A stretch of DNA of 64,000 nucleotides from an uncultured Lachnospiraceae bacterium (GCA_947589315.1 CANPZE010000008.1:1-64000); one strand, 5' to 3'; shown: positions 8,750 through 18,512, counted from the first letter of the stretch. Notes: generated by a model from the letters alone, not told the origin. Translations and numbers: made by a program.

Positions 8750-10297
8750 TTATTCCAGGCTGCTGAAATATTCTTTTACAATATCTTTCATCTGCGAGGG
8801 CACCTTGCTTTGATCCAGACGCGCATATGCCTTGTCACTGTATTCCCCTACCACAGCTCCATATTCCACCTTATTGCCGGCCCACCCCTGAGTCTGCTGC
8901 GTCTTCTCGGTCCGGGAGTTGCCCTGCCGGCGGCTTCCGGTCAGATTGCCGTCCTGCCCAATTTTCTTTCCAGAGACCGTCACGCTCTCCTGGACAGCCT
9001 CCTCTGAACTTTCTTTGCCCTCACTGCTTCCCGTATTGTATCCGCCGCCCTGGTTCTGCCCATTCCCTGCCTGCTTACCGCCGTTTCCTGCATTATTGGC
9101 CTGACCCGCTGCTGCAGACGACTGGGCGGAAGTATTGCCCTGACTCTTGCTCCCTGCCTTCCCTGCATTTTTTCCACTGGAATTGCCTGGGGATTGCCCG
9201 GAATCCGTCCCCGGATTATTTTGTGACGGGCTGGCAGAGGAGGGCTGGCCAGAACCGCCCTGGGCTAACTGGCTGGCAATGGTATCTCTGGCCACGGCCG
9301 CCTCTCCGTCCTGCAGAGATTCTAATGCCTCGGACAATTCCATTGCTGTCACTTCACCGTCAGACAATGCCTTCTCCAATTCCTGGGTCAATTTTTTCTT
9401 TTTGGCCCCTGAGACATCCAGCCCCTCCAATTCTTTCCTTGCCTTTTTCAGCACATGGCTTTTATCCGCCAATTCTTTCAGCTTTCGTTGATATTCACTA
9501 TTGGCCTCCAGGTCGGTTCCCGATGCCAGCTTCTGCAGCTTCTGCAGCAGTTCCTTATCCGTCTGTTGCGCCAGCTGCTTTACCAGCTTATTTTCCAGCC
9601 TTTCCTTCACCTTCTCCACATCATGGGATTCCTTTGCCTGGCTCAATTCCTTTCTGGCAATTGCCAGAGTATCCTTTAATTCCTCTGCCTCCTTGCGGCT
9701 CAATGTCCCGTCTTTTTCTTTCTCCTCTACCAGCTCCTGGGCATCCTTCACCAGTTCCTGCTGTTCTGCCACCTGATCTTTCAGGGCATGGATCCGCTTC
9801 GCCTCCTCCTTGGCCGGAGAGGGGATCATCATGCATACGAGAAATGCCGCCAATAGCAGGGAGGCGCAGGCAAACCGCTTCAGATACCACTGATATGGCA
9901 ACGCCCTTTTGGCATCCAACTTTTCCAAGTGCCTTAACGTATCCTGCTTCTGAAGAAGAGAAAGCTCATCCTCTTTTCCATATAGTTCTACACTTGTGGT
10001 ACATCTTTCCTGAAGCCCTGCGCTGTCAGCGCAGGCTGCAGCCGCTTTTTCAGAAGGCCAGCAGGCAAAGGTATGGATACAGGAAAGCAACAGGCTGGCT
10101 CCCAAAAGATACCAGCCGTATGCGGCGGCCTGATAGATCGGATAACTGATCGCCGCCAGGTTCAAAGCAAAGGCCAGCCCTGCTGCCACTGCCAGATAAA
10201 TGGACAGGCAGAAGATTTCCTTCTGTACCAACTGACGCTTACGGACCTGCCTCAGCAATTTATGGATCCTTTTATCATACTTCCCCCTTTGGACCAT
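8750..10297 (-). CDS. Membrane-anchored coiled-coil protein with Ser/Gly/Asn/Gln-rich region
   Basis: 515 residues, not assigned to a named family. Two membrane segments lie within about residues 25-80 and a third near 142-160. A long charged stretch (about 165-335, rich in Glu, Lys and Leu) is predicted coiled coil. About 100 residues rich in Ser, Gly, Asn and Gln follow (roughly 340-440). The last 40 residues are ordered again and end in KEYFSSLE after a Tyr-containing segment, a tail type I recall in large membrane proteins of MoxR loci. It lies between the ABC permease (21 bp) and moxR (57 bp). It may be the substrate or membrane scaffold of the MoxR/VWA module. Function unknown. Confidence 0.65.
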   Translation of the reverse strand: MVQRGKYDKRIHKLLRQVRKRQLVQKEIFCLSIYLAVAAGLAFALNLAAISYPIYQAAAYGWYLLGASLLLSCIHTFACWPSEKAAAACADSAGLQERCTTSVELYGKEDELSLLQKQDTLRHLEKLDAKRALPYQWYLKRFACASLLLAAFLVCMMIPSPAKEEAKRIHALKDQVAEQQELVKDAQELVEEKEKDGTLSRKEAEELKDTLAIARKELSQAKESHDVEKVKERLENKLVKQLAQQTDKELLQKLQKLASGTDLEANSEYQRKLKELADKSHVLKKARKELEGLDVSGAKKKKLTQELEKALSDGEVTAMELSEALESLQDGEAAVARDTIASQLAQGGSGQPSSASPSQNNPGTDSGQSPGNSSGKNAGKAGSKSQGNTSAQSSAAAGQANNAGNGGKQAGNGQNQGGGYNTGSSEGKESSEEAVQESVTVSGKKIGQDGNLTGSRRQGNSRTEKTQQTQGWAGNKVEYGAVVGEYSDKAYARLDQSKVPSQMKDIVKEYFSSLE

Positions 10298-10318
10298 TTT
10301 CCTCTCCCCTTATTCAAA

Positions 10319-11245
10319 CTATTTGCTTTTCTTTTTTCTCTTTTTTTTATTCTTGTAGCGGATCTTACGCAAAGGGTTCAGCATCTTCTGTGCGATCCAC
10401 AGCAACAATGCAGAAACTCCCAGCTGGACAGCCAAACTGATATAGAACCAATGCTCTCCCACAAAGGACATGCCGCCCATCTCTTCCAGGGCTTCCTGTA
10501 TAATATCTATCCCTGCATACTGGGTAAATATCATACTGACCACTGTGACCACAGGATTCAACAGCATCGGCAGGGCTGACCATCCCACATTGGGAGCGGT
10601 TCCCTGTGCCATCATTACATTGTAGTAATACATATTGCTAAGAGTATAAGCCACGATCGGAATCAAAACTGTCACTAAGCAGGCAACAACGATAAATCCA
10701 TAGGATAAGACTGTGGACTGTACTGTCCTCCGGAACAGGCAGGACGCCAGTACTCCCATGCTTCCAACATATATGGCAGTGACCAGCACCACTATTACAA
10801 ACTGCAGCAAATCCATAAGCCCAATACCGCCGATAGTAAATACAATGGAGATAACAGGCAGGCTGGAAAGCACCAGAAGCATGATCATGCTAATGGAAGA
10901 CTGCAGCTTTCCCAGAATGATCTGCCATGGCGTCATAACTGTAGTCAGCAGAATCTCTAAGGTCTGTTTTTCCCTTTCCCCTGCGATACATCCTGCCGTA
11001 TTGGCCGGCACGATGAAGATGATCATTGCAATCTCTACCGCTACAAGGATGGCATAGATCGCAGTGGCGCTGGAATATTTCACAACGTTATTCCAGGCCA
11101 CATTAAACAGGATCTCAAAACTAAACAGAGCAATTCCTACTAAAATCAAATTATAAATTGTCACATACAGAGCAAATTTGAAAGTACGCACATTCACTTT
11201 CAATTCCTTGCCATATATGGGATTGATCTTCCATTTCCTTTTCAT
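10319..11245 (-). CDS. ABC-2 type transporter permease
   Basis: 308 residues with about six hydrophobic segments and a very basic lysine-rich C-terminus (RYKNKKKRKKKSK). The segment AGCIAGEREKQTLEILLTTV is typical of ABC-2 permeases of the NatB/YhaP type. Its ATG overlaps the stop of the ATPase gene by four bases (ATGA), implying translational coupling. Together with the ATPase and the preceding large membrane protein it probably forms an exporter or membrane-remodelling complex. The substrate is unknown. Confidence 0.85.
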   Translation of the reverse strand: MKRKWKINPIYGKELKVNVRTFKFALYVTIYNLILVGIALFSFEILFNVAWNNVVKYSSATAIYAILVAVEIAMIIFIVPANTAGCIAGEREKQTLEILLTTVMTPWQIILGKLQSSISMIMLLVLSSLPVISIVFTIGGIGLMDLLQFVIVVLVTAIYVGSMGVLASCLFRRTVQSTVLSYGFIVVACLVTVLIPIVAYTLSNMYYYNVMMAQGTAPNVGWSALPMLLNPVVTVVSMIFTQYAGIDIIQEALEEMGGMSFVGEHWFYISLAVQLGVSALLLWIAQKMLNPLRKIRYKNKKKRKKKSK

Positions 11246-12177
11246 CCTTCCAGCACCTCCTTCTGACCCGTCACCTTCATGAACACAGTCTCCAGGTTGC
11301 CGCTCTGCCTGTTAAAGGCGGCGACCGGTATTTCCTGGGCAACGAGGCTGGCCAGCAATCCGGCTTCCTCCTCCTCTTTTCCTTCAAAGCCCACAATGAT
11401 CTCCTTTTCCTCCAGAGAAATATTCCGAACCAGGGGATTCTCCTTTAAAATACGGACTGCCTCTTCTTTTCGGTCCAATACCTTTATGGCCAAAGGATTG
11501 GAAGAATTCAAATGAGAAACGATTTCCTCCACGCTGCCCTTCATGACCATGCTGCCGTGGTCAATGATCCCAATGGTGGTACACATCTGGGCAAGTTCCG
11601 GCAGGATGTGGGAACTGATAATGATTGTTTTGCCCATCTCGTGGAGATTCCCCAAGACCTCCTTCATTTCAAACCGTGCCCGGGGATCCAGGCCGGATGC
11701 CGGTTCGTCCAGGATCAATATCTCCGGGTTATGTACCAGGCTTCTGGCCAGACAAAGTCTCTGTTTCATTCCCCGGGAAAGATTATCTACATAAAATTCA
11801 GCCTTCTCTGCCAGATTTACAAGATCCATCAGTTCCATACAAAGCTTTCTGGCGCTGTTGCCGGTGATCCCATAGATCGATGCATAGAATTCCATGTATT
11901 CAATGGCCTTGAGGTTATCGTATACTCCGAAGAAATCCGGCATGTATCCAATCTTACTCTTCACCTGGCTGCTGTTTTTCCTAACATCGATTCCATCTAC
12001 AAAGGCCTCCCCTCCATCTGCCCGGAGCAGTCCGGACAAAATCCGCATTGTGGTGGTCTTGCCTGCCCCATTGGGCCCTACAAAACCGAAAAACTCTCCC
12101 TTGGCAATGGACAGATTTAAATGATTCAGGGCCACAAAGCTGCCATAATTCTTACACAAACTATCAATTTTTATCAT
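11242..12177 (-). CDS. ABC transporter ATP-binding protein
   Basis: 311 residues. Walker A is GPNGAGKTTTMR, the signature is LSRGMKQRLCLARSL and Walker B is LILDEPASGLDP, with the switch histidine in ISSHILPEL. The C-terminal extension after residue 220 resembles drug/Na+ or CcmA-type ATPases. The start overlaps the stop of the 935-residue membrane protein by four bases and the stop overlaps the permease start in the same way, so the three are coupled. It energises the ABC-2 permease encoded downstream. Confidence 0.92.
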   Translation of the reverse strand: MIKIDSLCKNYGSFVALNHLNLSIAKGEFFGFVGPNGAGKTTTMRILSGLLRADGGEAFVDGIDVRKNSSQVKSKIGYMPDFFGVYDNLKAIEYMEFYASIYGITGNSARKLCMELMDLVNLAEKAEFYVDNLSRGMKQRLCLARSLVHNPEILILDEPASGLDPRARFEMKEVLGNLHEMGKTIIISSHILPELAQMCTTIGIIDHGSMVMKGSVEEIVSHLNSSNPLAIKVLDRKEEAVRILKENPLVRNISLEEKEIIVGFEGKEEEEAGLLASLVAQEIPVAAFNRQSGNLETVFMKVTGQKEVLEG

Positions 12178-14981
12178 TGCCCCTTCACCTCCTGTATCTG
12201 CCCCTTCTTTTCCACTGCTACCATGATATGAGGAAGCTGTATCGAATCGAGCCCGCTGGTCTGATTCAACTTGTAATATAAAGTAAGCGAGCCATCGCTG
12301 TTCAAATACGGTTTTAGATTCTCCAATACTTTTCCCCTGCCGCTTTTAAATATCACTCTTTTTTTGCCGCTATGCTGATCCTTCAGCTTAATATTTCCCA
12401 AAAATCCAACGCTGCTATAATCGGTCTGTGTCATGGAGAATTCCGGATTATTCTTGGAGTTATACAAAAGCTGCTTCCACTCATATCCCTCTGGCAGCTT
12501 GTATGTAATCTCCAGCTTATTTACCGATGGATCAATAATATTGTGTCCGTCTGTCACAGAGTAATCCAGATTCTGGGCATATTGGGACAGATCTGGCAGA
12601 AGCTCTCCTTCTTTATATGTATAGTTAATGTCCAGCTGGCTGGCGATCCCGGTGATCCCCCTGGTATCCATGCCTAATTCATTGACTACCGTACCTGCAT
12701 CCGCCGGATCTTCCACATAGCCATATAAGAAACAGCTTCCTTCCCCTATAGTCTCAATGTAATGGTAGAGCAGGGTAGCCCTTCTCCGATCCGTTGCATT
12801 GCCCCCAACCGAGAAAAAATACGAAGCATCATAAAGTTTCATGGTCAGATCTTCTATGCCATCGTAATCCTCCGGCTCCAGAATCTTATCCTTGCTGACC
12901 AGATCCAGGGAAACGCTTTTCCCCGCAGGAATATCTCCCAGCTGGATCACTCTTCCGCTGTCATATAGGAGAGAATCCTTAAGATTAAATTTCATATTAT
13001 TTGTTACTGTGCCGGACAGCTTCTTATTATCTGAAGTAATGTTGGCTTTCAGTTTGCCCTTTATATTGACCAGTTCCTGTTCTACAAAGTTCTTACCTTC
13101 AAATGCGGCAAGATTCTGCATTTCAATGGCTGTCTCCTCGGCGCCATAGGTGATCGCATATTGATACTCCAGTTTTTTCAAGGACTGGTTGCGGGTGTCA
13201 TAATATGATTCCTCTGACCGCAATGGCTCTACATCATGGTTTCCCTTCAGCACAACAGTATAATCCCGGTTACTGCTATTGGCCAGCTGGAACCAGGTGG
13301 TGGCCTGAGACTGGCCTTCCTCCGACAAGACGATCTGCGACATATAATTCGTATAAGGTCCTGATATTCTGGTACTGGTTCCGATCAGATAGATCAGCAG
13401 GGAGAAAACCACCGCTGTACCCGGTATCAGTACCCACATCAGATGTAACCGGTTCTTTTTCTTCAACACAAGCCATAACAGGATCCCCACCAAAAATACA
13501 TATAGAAGCAAAAGAACACCGTATAAGCTGAGATTAGGCAGCCGATCTGTATCATTAACCGACAGGCTGTCCTCAAAATCGTATCCGTACATATCCGAAT
13601 CTGAGTAACTCCCTGAGGCAGAAACCGCTTCCAACAGCATGCTGCGGACAGCGGCGCCTGTACTTTCCCAATCCTCATTATCCAACGTAAGGGATGCTTC
13701 GGATATAATAATGTTCCCCCTCCCTACGGAAAGTCTTTGGAGCACTTGCCAATCCCCATCCAAAGCTATAACCTTCGCATCCCGGATCTGCAGGGGGACC
13801 ATCGCCTTCTGTACCGCTTTAATCTCCAAGCTCTGGGTAATCTGGGCCTTTTCTTCCTTATTCAGGTCGATCCGCAGAAGTTCATCTAATTCTTCTACTT
13901 CATATTGCTTCAACAGATACTGATATACCTGTCCCTCCTCTGACAAGACATACTCCCAATCCCCATTCAGATTTGCGATCTCATAGCTCCAGGTATCGTA
14001 GACTTCCTTGCTCAAGTTCTGCTGCAGGAATTGCTTTACCTTCTGCAGCCTTTTGTCTTTCTCCTCCCGGACCAACTGCCGCCTCACAGAGGACAAATCG
14101 CTGTCACGCAAGCCAAATCTGGTCTTTGTCTCCTGATATTCCCCTGCAGACCATTGTACCAGGGTATCAGAAAACGCCCCCAATTCTTTCTGGGCATTAG
14201 CGCTGACGCCGATCACAAGCGTCCCTCCCTGCCGGATCCAATCCTCCAGCCCTTTGACCTGCTGTTTGCTCAAGGCGCTCGTATCCTTCTCTGTGATCAC
14301 CAGAAGATCTAATACATCAATTGCTTTATAGTCCTCCGAAATATCCTCCGGCTGCAGGTAAACCACCTGGTTCACGCCACTCCTCAGATATCCCAGCTTC
14401 TCCTCCTGGTCGGACAGCACTCCAATATAGGTACTATTCGTATTATATCCGATGTTAATATCACGATAACAAACATCCCGGCCCTTTTTATTCAGGATGC
14501 GCACCTGCAGCCGCGATGTGTTATTGTTTACCGGAAAGGTAACGGATACTGCCTTTGTCTCTCCGCTGGGAATGGCCATATCCTTCTGATAACCATAATT
14601 ATCTATTCCTCCTCCGATATCCCTTCCTCCTTCGATGACCACCAAAAGCTTACCAGTAAAATCTTCTCCCTGATTCGTCACAGTGGCTGTCAAAGCCATA
14701 TATTTCCCCGGCTGGGCATAGCCGTCCAGCCCATAAGAGATTACTGCCTCCAGGTCTCCGCCAGACATGCTGAAGCCATTGTCAGACGATGCCGCCTCCT
14801 GGCCAGAGGCAACGCTTGCCGCTGCAGCTTCCCGGGTAACCGTATGGCCTGCATGCCCTGGGGCAACTCCCAGCCCGCCGACTGCCAGCGCAGCGCCAAT
14901 GATCATATGGGACAGGCGCGCCACAGATAACCGGAACTGCCGGATGACCTTTCTTTCTTTTCCCTCATTTCCCTTTGCCAC
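12174..14981 (-). CDS. Large membrane/extracytoplasmic protein of the ABC-MoxR operon
   Basis: 935 residues from a GTG start at 14981, which has GAGGGGG 6 bp upstream and overlaps the kinase stop by 17 bases; a longer frame to 15083 lies inside the kinase gene and is less likely. A hydrophobic N-terminal segment looks like a signal or anchor. A GATase-like segment (LLVITEKDTSALSKQQVKG, then GGTLVIGV) lies near 220-260. Two adjacent membrane helices lie at about 485-545, followed by a long, probably extracytoplasmic, beta-rich C-terminal region. Topology and the linked ABC pair recall auxiliary subunits of ABC-2 systems of the GldG type, but I cannot prove homology. Confidence 0.7.
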   Translation of the reverse strand: MAKGNEGKERKVIRQFRLSVARLSHMIIGAALAVGGLGVAPGHAGHTVTREAAAASVASGQEAASSDNGFSMSGGDLEAVISYGLDGYAQPGKYMALTATVTNQGEDFTGKLLVVIEGGRDIGGGIDNYGYQKDMAIPSGETKAVSVTFPVNNNTSRLQVRILNKKGRDVCYRDINIGYNTNSTYIGVLSDQEEKLGYLRSGVNQVVYLQPEDISEDYKAIDVLDLLVITEKDTSALSKQQVKGLEDWIRQGGTLVIGVSANAQKELGAFSDTLVQWSAGEYQETKTRFGLRDSDLSSVRRQLVREEKDKRLQKVKQFLQQNLSKEVYDTWSYEIANLNGDWEYVLSEEGQVYQYLLKQYEVEELDELLRIDLNKEEKAQITQSLEIKAVQKAMVPLQIRDAKVIALDGDWQVLQRLSVGRGNIIISEASLTLDNEDWESTGAAVRSMLLEAVSASGSYSDSDMYGYDFEDSLSVNDTDRLPNLSLYGVLLLLYVFLVGILLWLVLKKKNRLHLMWVLIPGTAVVFSLLIYLIGTSTRISGPYTNYMSQIVLSEEGQSQATTWFQLANSSNRDYTVVLKGNHDVEPLRSEESYYDTRNQSLKKLEYQYAITYGAEETAIEMQNLAAFEGKNFVEQELVNIKGKLKANITSDNKKLSGTVTNNMKFNLKDSLLYDSGRVIQLGDIPAGKSVSLDLVSKDKILEPEDYDGIEDLTMKLYDASYFFSVGGNATDRRRATLLYHYIETIGEGSCFLYGYVEDPADAGTVVNELGMDTRGITGIASQLDINYTYKEGELLPDLSQYAQNLDYSVTDGHNIIDPSVNKLEITYKLPEGYEWKQLLYNSKNNPEFSMTQTDYSSVGFLGNIKLKDQHSGKKRVIFKSGRGKVLENLKPYLNSDGSLTLYYKLNQTSGLDSIQLPHIMVAVEKKGQIQEVKGQ

Positions 14982-16185
14982 GTTGTTCCCCCTCGCTTTC
15001 TTTGCTTTGTTTCTCCCTCTCCAGAGGAAGCGCGATCGTAAATGTCGTTCCCTGTATTCCACTCTCCACCTGAATATTTCCATTGTGCAGTAAAACGATC
15101 TCCCGGGAAATATTTAACCCCAGGCCGGTGCCTCCGGTCTCCCGGGAACGGGAGCCCTCTACCCGGTAAAATTTTTCAAAGATCAGCCTTATGCTTTCCG
15201 GAGGGATAACCAGCCCAAAATTCGTTACGCTGATCTGAACCTCCGTCTCCATCTTCTCCAGACGGATAATGACCTGTTTCCCGTCCTTGCCATATTTCAC
15301 CGCATTGCTGATCAGATTCTGGACCGCTCTGGCGATCAGCTCAGAATCCACATACAGGATCAGGCTTTCCACATTGCGGTATGTCTTATACTCCAGCTTA
15401 TTCTCCTGAAAGAGAGGATAAAATTCTTCTACCATCTGTTCCACCAGCATCACAATATCTGTGTCGCTTCGATGGAGCGTGATCTCCCCGCTCATAAGCT
15501 TCGTATAGCTAAATAAGTCCTGTATCATGCCCTCCAGCCGGCTGGCCTTCTGCGAGGCGATCCGGGCATACTTCTGGCGTTCCTGCACACTGTATTTGTC
15601 TGTGTCCATAGCCAGCTGCAGATACCCAATCACAGAAGTCAGAGGGGTGCGCAGGTCATGGGCCACGCAGGTGATCAGATCCTTATTGGTCTGAAGCGCC
15701 TCCCTCTCCGCCTCCATCAATTCCCAGATACGTTCTGCCAGCTCATTGATGCGCCGGGCAATCTCCCCGATCTCATCGCTCCGCCTCACATCCAGGGGCT
15801 CCGCCAGATTCCCCTCCGCCATATCCGTGATCCCGGCTGCAATATAATTCAGATCCCGGCTGACCTTCCGGCTCAGCAGCAGAAAATAGAACACAAACAG
15901 CAGCAGGGCAAAAAGACTGGCTGACAGGAAAAATATAATCAATGTATTATTATCCACCCTCCGAAGGACAGACAGGTGATACAGAAAATTTCTGTTCCAG
16001 CGGCTCTCCCTCATATTGACAGAATTGTTATGCAGCCCATATCCGCTTTTGGATACTCCCAGCTCTCTGGCAAGCAAATAGAAAATAATCCCTACAGCCA
16101 GCTCTGTGATAAATGCCAGGATCCAGCTGATAATACTGCAGACCAGCAGGCGCAGCCGGACACTGTTCCAAATACTAAGCTTCAA
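14965..16185 (-). CDS. Sensor histidine kinase
   Basis: A 406-residue membrane histidine kinase. Two N-terminal membrane helices enclose a short extracytoplasmic loop of about 50 residues, followed by a HAMP domain, the HisKA phospho-acceptor motif AHDLRTPLTSVIGYL and a HATPase domain with NLISNAVKYG (N box) and GGTGLGLNISREIV (G boxes). The short loop suggests sensing within the membrane or through a partner protein. The predicted TTG start overlaps the stop of the response regulator by 11 bases. The kinase stop overlaps the start of the next membrane protein, so the two-component pair and the ABC/MoxR genes form one expression unit. Confidence 0.92.
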   Translation of the reverse strand: MKLSIWNSVRLRLLVCSIISWILAFITELAVGIIFYLLARELGVSKSGYGLHNNSVNMRESRWNRNFLYHLSVLRRVDNNTLIIFFLSASLFALLLFVFYFLLLSRKVSRDLNYIAAGITDMAEGNLAEPLDVRRSDEIGEIARRINELAERIWELMEAEREALQTNKDLITCVAHDLRTPLTSVIGYLQLAMDTDKYSVQERQKYARIASQKASRLEGMIQDLFSYTKLMSGEITLHRSDTDIVMLVEQMVEEFYPLFQENKLEYKTYRNVESLILYVDSELIARAVQNLISNAVKYGKDGKQVIIRLEKMETEVQISVTNFGLVIPPESIRLIFEKFYRVEGSRSRETGGTGLGLNISREIVLLHNGNIQVESGIQGTTFTIALPLEREKQSKESEGEQRGKGK

Positions 16186-16879
16186 TCTTATATCCCACTC
16201 CCCACACAGTTTTTATAATCTGAGCATTCCTTGGCTCTACCTCGATCTTTTCCCGGATCCGCCGGATATGGACCATGACGGTATTGCTCATCTCAAAACT
16301 CTTTTCCTTCCATACATTAACGAAAATATCATCTGTACTGAACACCTGCCCCGGATGGGAGGCCAGCAGATATAATATCTCAAATTCCAACGGCGTCAGC
16401 TTCACCGGCTTATCATAAGCCTTGACCGTATGGGTAGTCTTGTCGATCATGAGATTTTCCAATTGGATCAGGCCGCTCTGGCTGACTGTGGCGCCATTGC
16501 TAAAATTCTGATAACGGCGCAGCTGAGACTTTACCCTGGCTACCAGCTCTAATGTGTTGAAGGGTTTGGTCACATAGTCATCAGCCCCATTCCGCAGGCC
16601 GGTTATCTTGTCCAATTCAGACCCCTTCGCACTTAGCATGATAATAGGGATCGTGCTGGTCTCCCGGATCTTCTCACAGACTTCATTGCCATCCATTTCC
16701 GGCATCATAATATCCAGCACCGCCAGGTCAATCTTCTCTTTTTTCAGAATCTCCAAAGCTTCTTTGCCGTTATTTGCCTTAAATACCCGGTATCCGTCAC
16801 TGACCAGATGGATTTCTACCAGATCGGCAATCTCGTGGTCATCGTCCGCCACTAAAATATTTCCTTTACCGTTGTCCAT
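16175..16879 (-). CDS. OmpR/PhoB-family response regulator
   Basis: 234 residues. The receiver domain has the acidic pocket ADDD, phospho-acceptor Asp in LAVLDIMMPEMDG and the conserved Lys in YVTKPFN. The C-terminal winged-helix DNA-binding domain (Trans_Reg_C) ends in RRIREKIEVEPRNAQIIKTV. The ATG at 16879 has AGGAGG 4 bp upstream; a longer frame starts with TTG and lacks a ribosome binding site. It is the first gene of the 9-gene cluster and presumably controls that cluster with the downstream kinase. The upstream region on this strand is a long purine-rich tract with a possible TATATT -10 element. Confidence 0.93.
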   Translation of the reverse strand: MDNGKGNILVADDDHEIADLVEIHLVSDGYRVFKANNGKEALEILKKEKIDLAVLDIMMPEMDGNEVCEKIRETSTIPIIMLSAKGSELDKITGLRNGADDYVTKPFNTLELVARVKSQLRRYQNFSNGATVSQSGLIQLENLMIDKTTHTVKAYDKPVKLTPLEFEILYLLASHPGQVFSTDDIFVNVWKEKSFEMSNTVMVHIRRIREKIEVEPRNAQIIKTVWGVGYKIEA

Positions 16880-17008
16880 ACTTCCTCCTTTATTTTCCAA
16901 ATGTTAAAATAAATATACCATATTTCTTTTTTCTTTTCTTTACTTTTTGTTTTTTTATTTCTTTCTATTTTCTTACAATACAGTGCGGCAAGCTCTAATT
17001 GATAAAAG

Positions 17009-17046
17009 AAAAGACAGGGCCTGCCTGAGCCGGCGTCCTGTCTTTC
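17009..17046 (-). terminator. Rho-independent terminator of the citrate synthase gene
   Basis: Arms AAGACAGG (17011-17018) and CCTGTCTT (17037-17044) flank a GC-rich interior. On the minus strand the stem is followed by TTTTCTTTT. It separates citrate synthase from the response regulator operon. Confidence 0.7.
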
Positions 17047-17087
17047 TTTCTAACTAACTGCCATATTCCTATTTCTCCGGCAAAAGA

Positions 17088-18512
17088 TTACTTTTCTTTC
17101 ATAGAAATCTTCAGCTGCTCTTCTGCCTGTGTGTTAATCTTCGGAGTACTCCGGTCCTTGATCGACTCATAGATCTTAGGATGGATGATACTCTGATATG
17201 CGGGACGGATGATCTTATCTACATTGATCAATTCTTCCATCCGGTGGGCGCTCCAGCCCACGATCCTGGCCATTGCAAAAATCGGAGTAAACAGCTCCGT
17301 AGGGATTCCCAGCATATTATATACAAATCCGCTGTAGAAATCTACATTTGCGCTGACCCCTTTATAAATAGCGCACTCCTCTCCGATCACCTGGGGTGCG
17401 ATCCGTTCAATCATAGAATAGAGGGCAAATTCCTTCTTGTGGTGCTTTTCATTGGCAAGCTTCTCTACAAAGCTCTTAAACACCACTGCCCTGGGATCCG
17501 AAATGGAATACACGGCATGCCCCATGCCATAGATCAGCCCCCTCCGGTCAAAGGCCTCTCTGTGAAGGATTTTCTTCAGGTATGCCCGCACCTCATCTTC
17601 ATCCGTAACGTCCCCAACATTCTCGGTAATATCCTTCATCATTTCTACTACCTTGATATTGGCGCCGCCATGTTTAGGCCCCTTCAGGGAAGACAGCGCG
17701 GCGGCAATGACGGAATACGTATCCGATCCGGCAGATGTTACTACACGTGTAGTAAATGTGGAATTGTTTCCTCCGCCATGCTCCATATGAAGCACTAAGG
17801 CCAGATCCAACACCTTTGCCTCTAAATCTGTATAGGATTTATCAGGACGGAGCATACGCAGTATATTCTCTGCCGCAGACAATTCATCCGATGGACGATG
17901 GATGTAGAAGCTCTCATCCCTTTCATAGTGGTTGTAAGCATGATATCCATATACTGCCAGCATAGGAAATACGCTGATCAGCATCAGGCTCTGGGCCAGC
18001 ACATTATCCAGGGTCAGATCCGATACCTTGTCATCATAGGAAGCCAGGGTCAGTATGCTCTTGGTCAGGGAATTCATAATGTCCTTGCTGGGAGCCTTCA
18101 TAATCACGTCTCTCACAAAGTTGGTAGGAAGACGGCGGTTCTTAGCAAGGATCGCTGTGAACTCATCCAATTCCTGCTGTATGGGCAGATTGCCGAATAA
18201 CAGCAGATATGCCGTCTCCTCAAAGCCAAAACGGCGGTCCTTGAGAAAACCATTGGTCAGGTCATAAATATTATACCCCCGGTAGAACAGCTGCCCATCA
18301 CAGGGTACAAGCTTTCCATCTACAGTTTCACTGGCTTTGATCAGAGAAATATTCGTGATCCCGGATAAAACCCCTCTTCCGTTTTTATCCCGAAGCCCTC
18401 TCTTTACTCCAAATTCCTCAAATAATTTCCCGTCAATGGAGTTATTGTTCACACAGATATCTGCATATCTGCTGGTGAAATCCTCCATCATCTTCTCAAA
18501 GTTCTCACTCAT
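17088..18512 (-). CDS. Citrate synthase
   Basis: 474-residue citrate/2-methylcitrate synthase, cytosolic, condensing acetyl-CoA with oxaloacetate. Family motifs: active-site His in MEHGGGNNSTF, second His in GPKHGGAN, and Asp in ANVDFYSG. The long N-terminal region is typical of the clostridial form. The ATG at 18512 has AAGGAAGG 8 bp upstream; a TTG seven codons upstream is less likely. The gene lies 40 bp after the MarR stop, so the regulator and enzyme may share a transcript. No other TCA-cycle genes are in the window. The enzyme probably supplies 2-oxoglutarate precursors in a partial cycle. Confidence 0.93.
   Translation of the reverse strand: MSENFEKMMEDFTSRYADICVNNNSIDGKLFEEFGVKRGLRDKNGRGVLSGITNISLIKASETVDGKLVPCDGQLFYRGYNIYDLTNGFLKDRRFGFEETAYLLLFGNLPIQQELDEFTAILAKNRRLPTNFVRDVIMKAPSKDIMNSLTKSILTLASYDDKVSDLTLDNVLAQSLMLISVFPMLAVYGYHAYNHYERDESFYIHRPSDELSAAENILRMLRPDKSYTDLEAKVLDLALVLHMEHGGGNNSTFTTRVVTSAGSDTYSVIAAALSSLKGPKHGGANIKVVEMMKDITENVGDVTDEDEVRAYLKKILHREAFDRRGLIYGMGHAVYSISDPRAVVFKSFVEKLANEKHHKKEFALYSMIERIAPQVIGEECAIYKGVSANVDFYSGFVYNMLGIPTELFTPIFAMARIVGWSAHRMEELINVDKIIRPAYQSIIHPKIYESIKDRSTPKINTQAEEQLKISMKEK

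Noticed and set aside
8827-10149. A 440-codon open frame on the plus strand opposite the coiled-coil protein
   Set aside because: It is antisense to a gene with a clear ribosome binding site and operon position, its Pro/Arg/Ser-rich content is a by-product of the opposite-strand codons, and no start signal precedes it.
14982-15083. Upstream extension of the 935-residue membrane protein by 34 codons
   Set aside because: The extension lies inside the histidine kinase gene, and the GTG at 14981 has a strong ribosome binding site 6 bp upstream.
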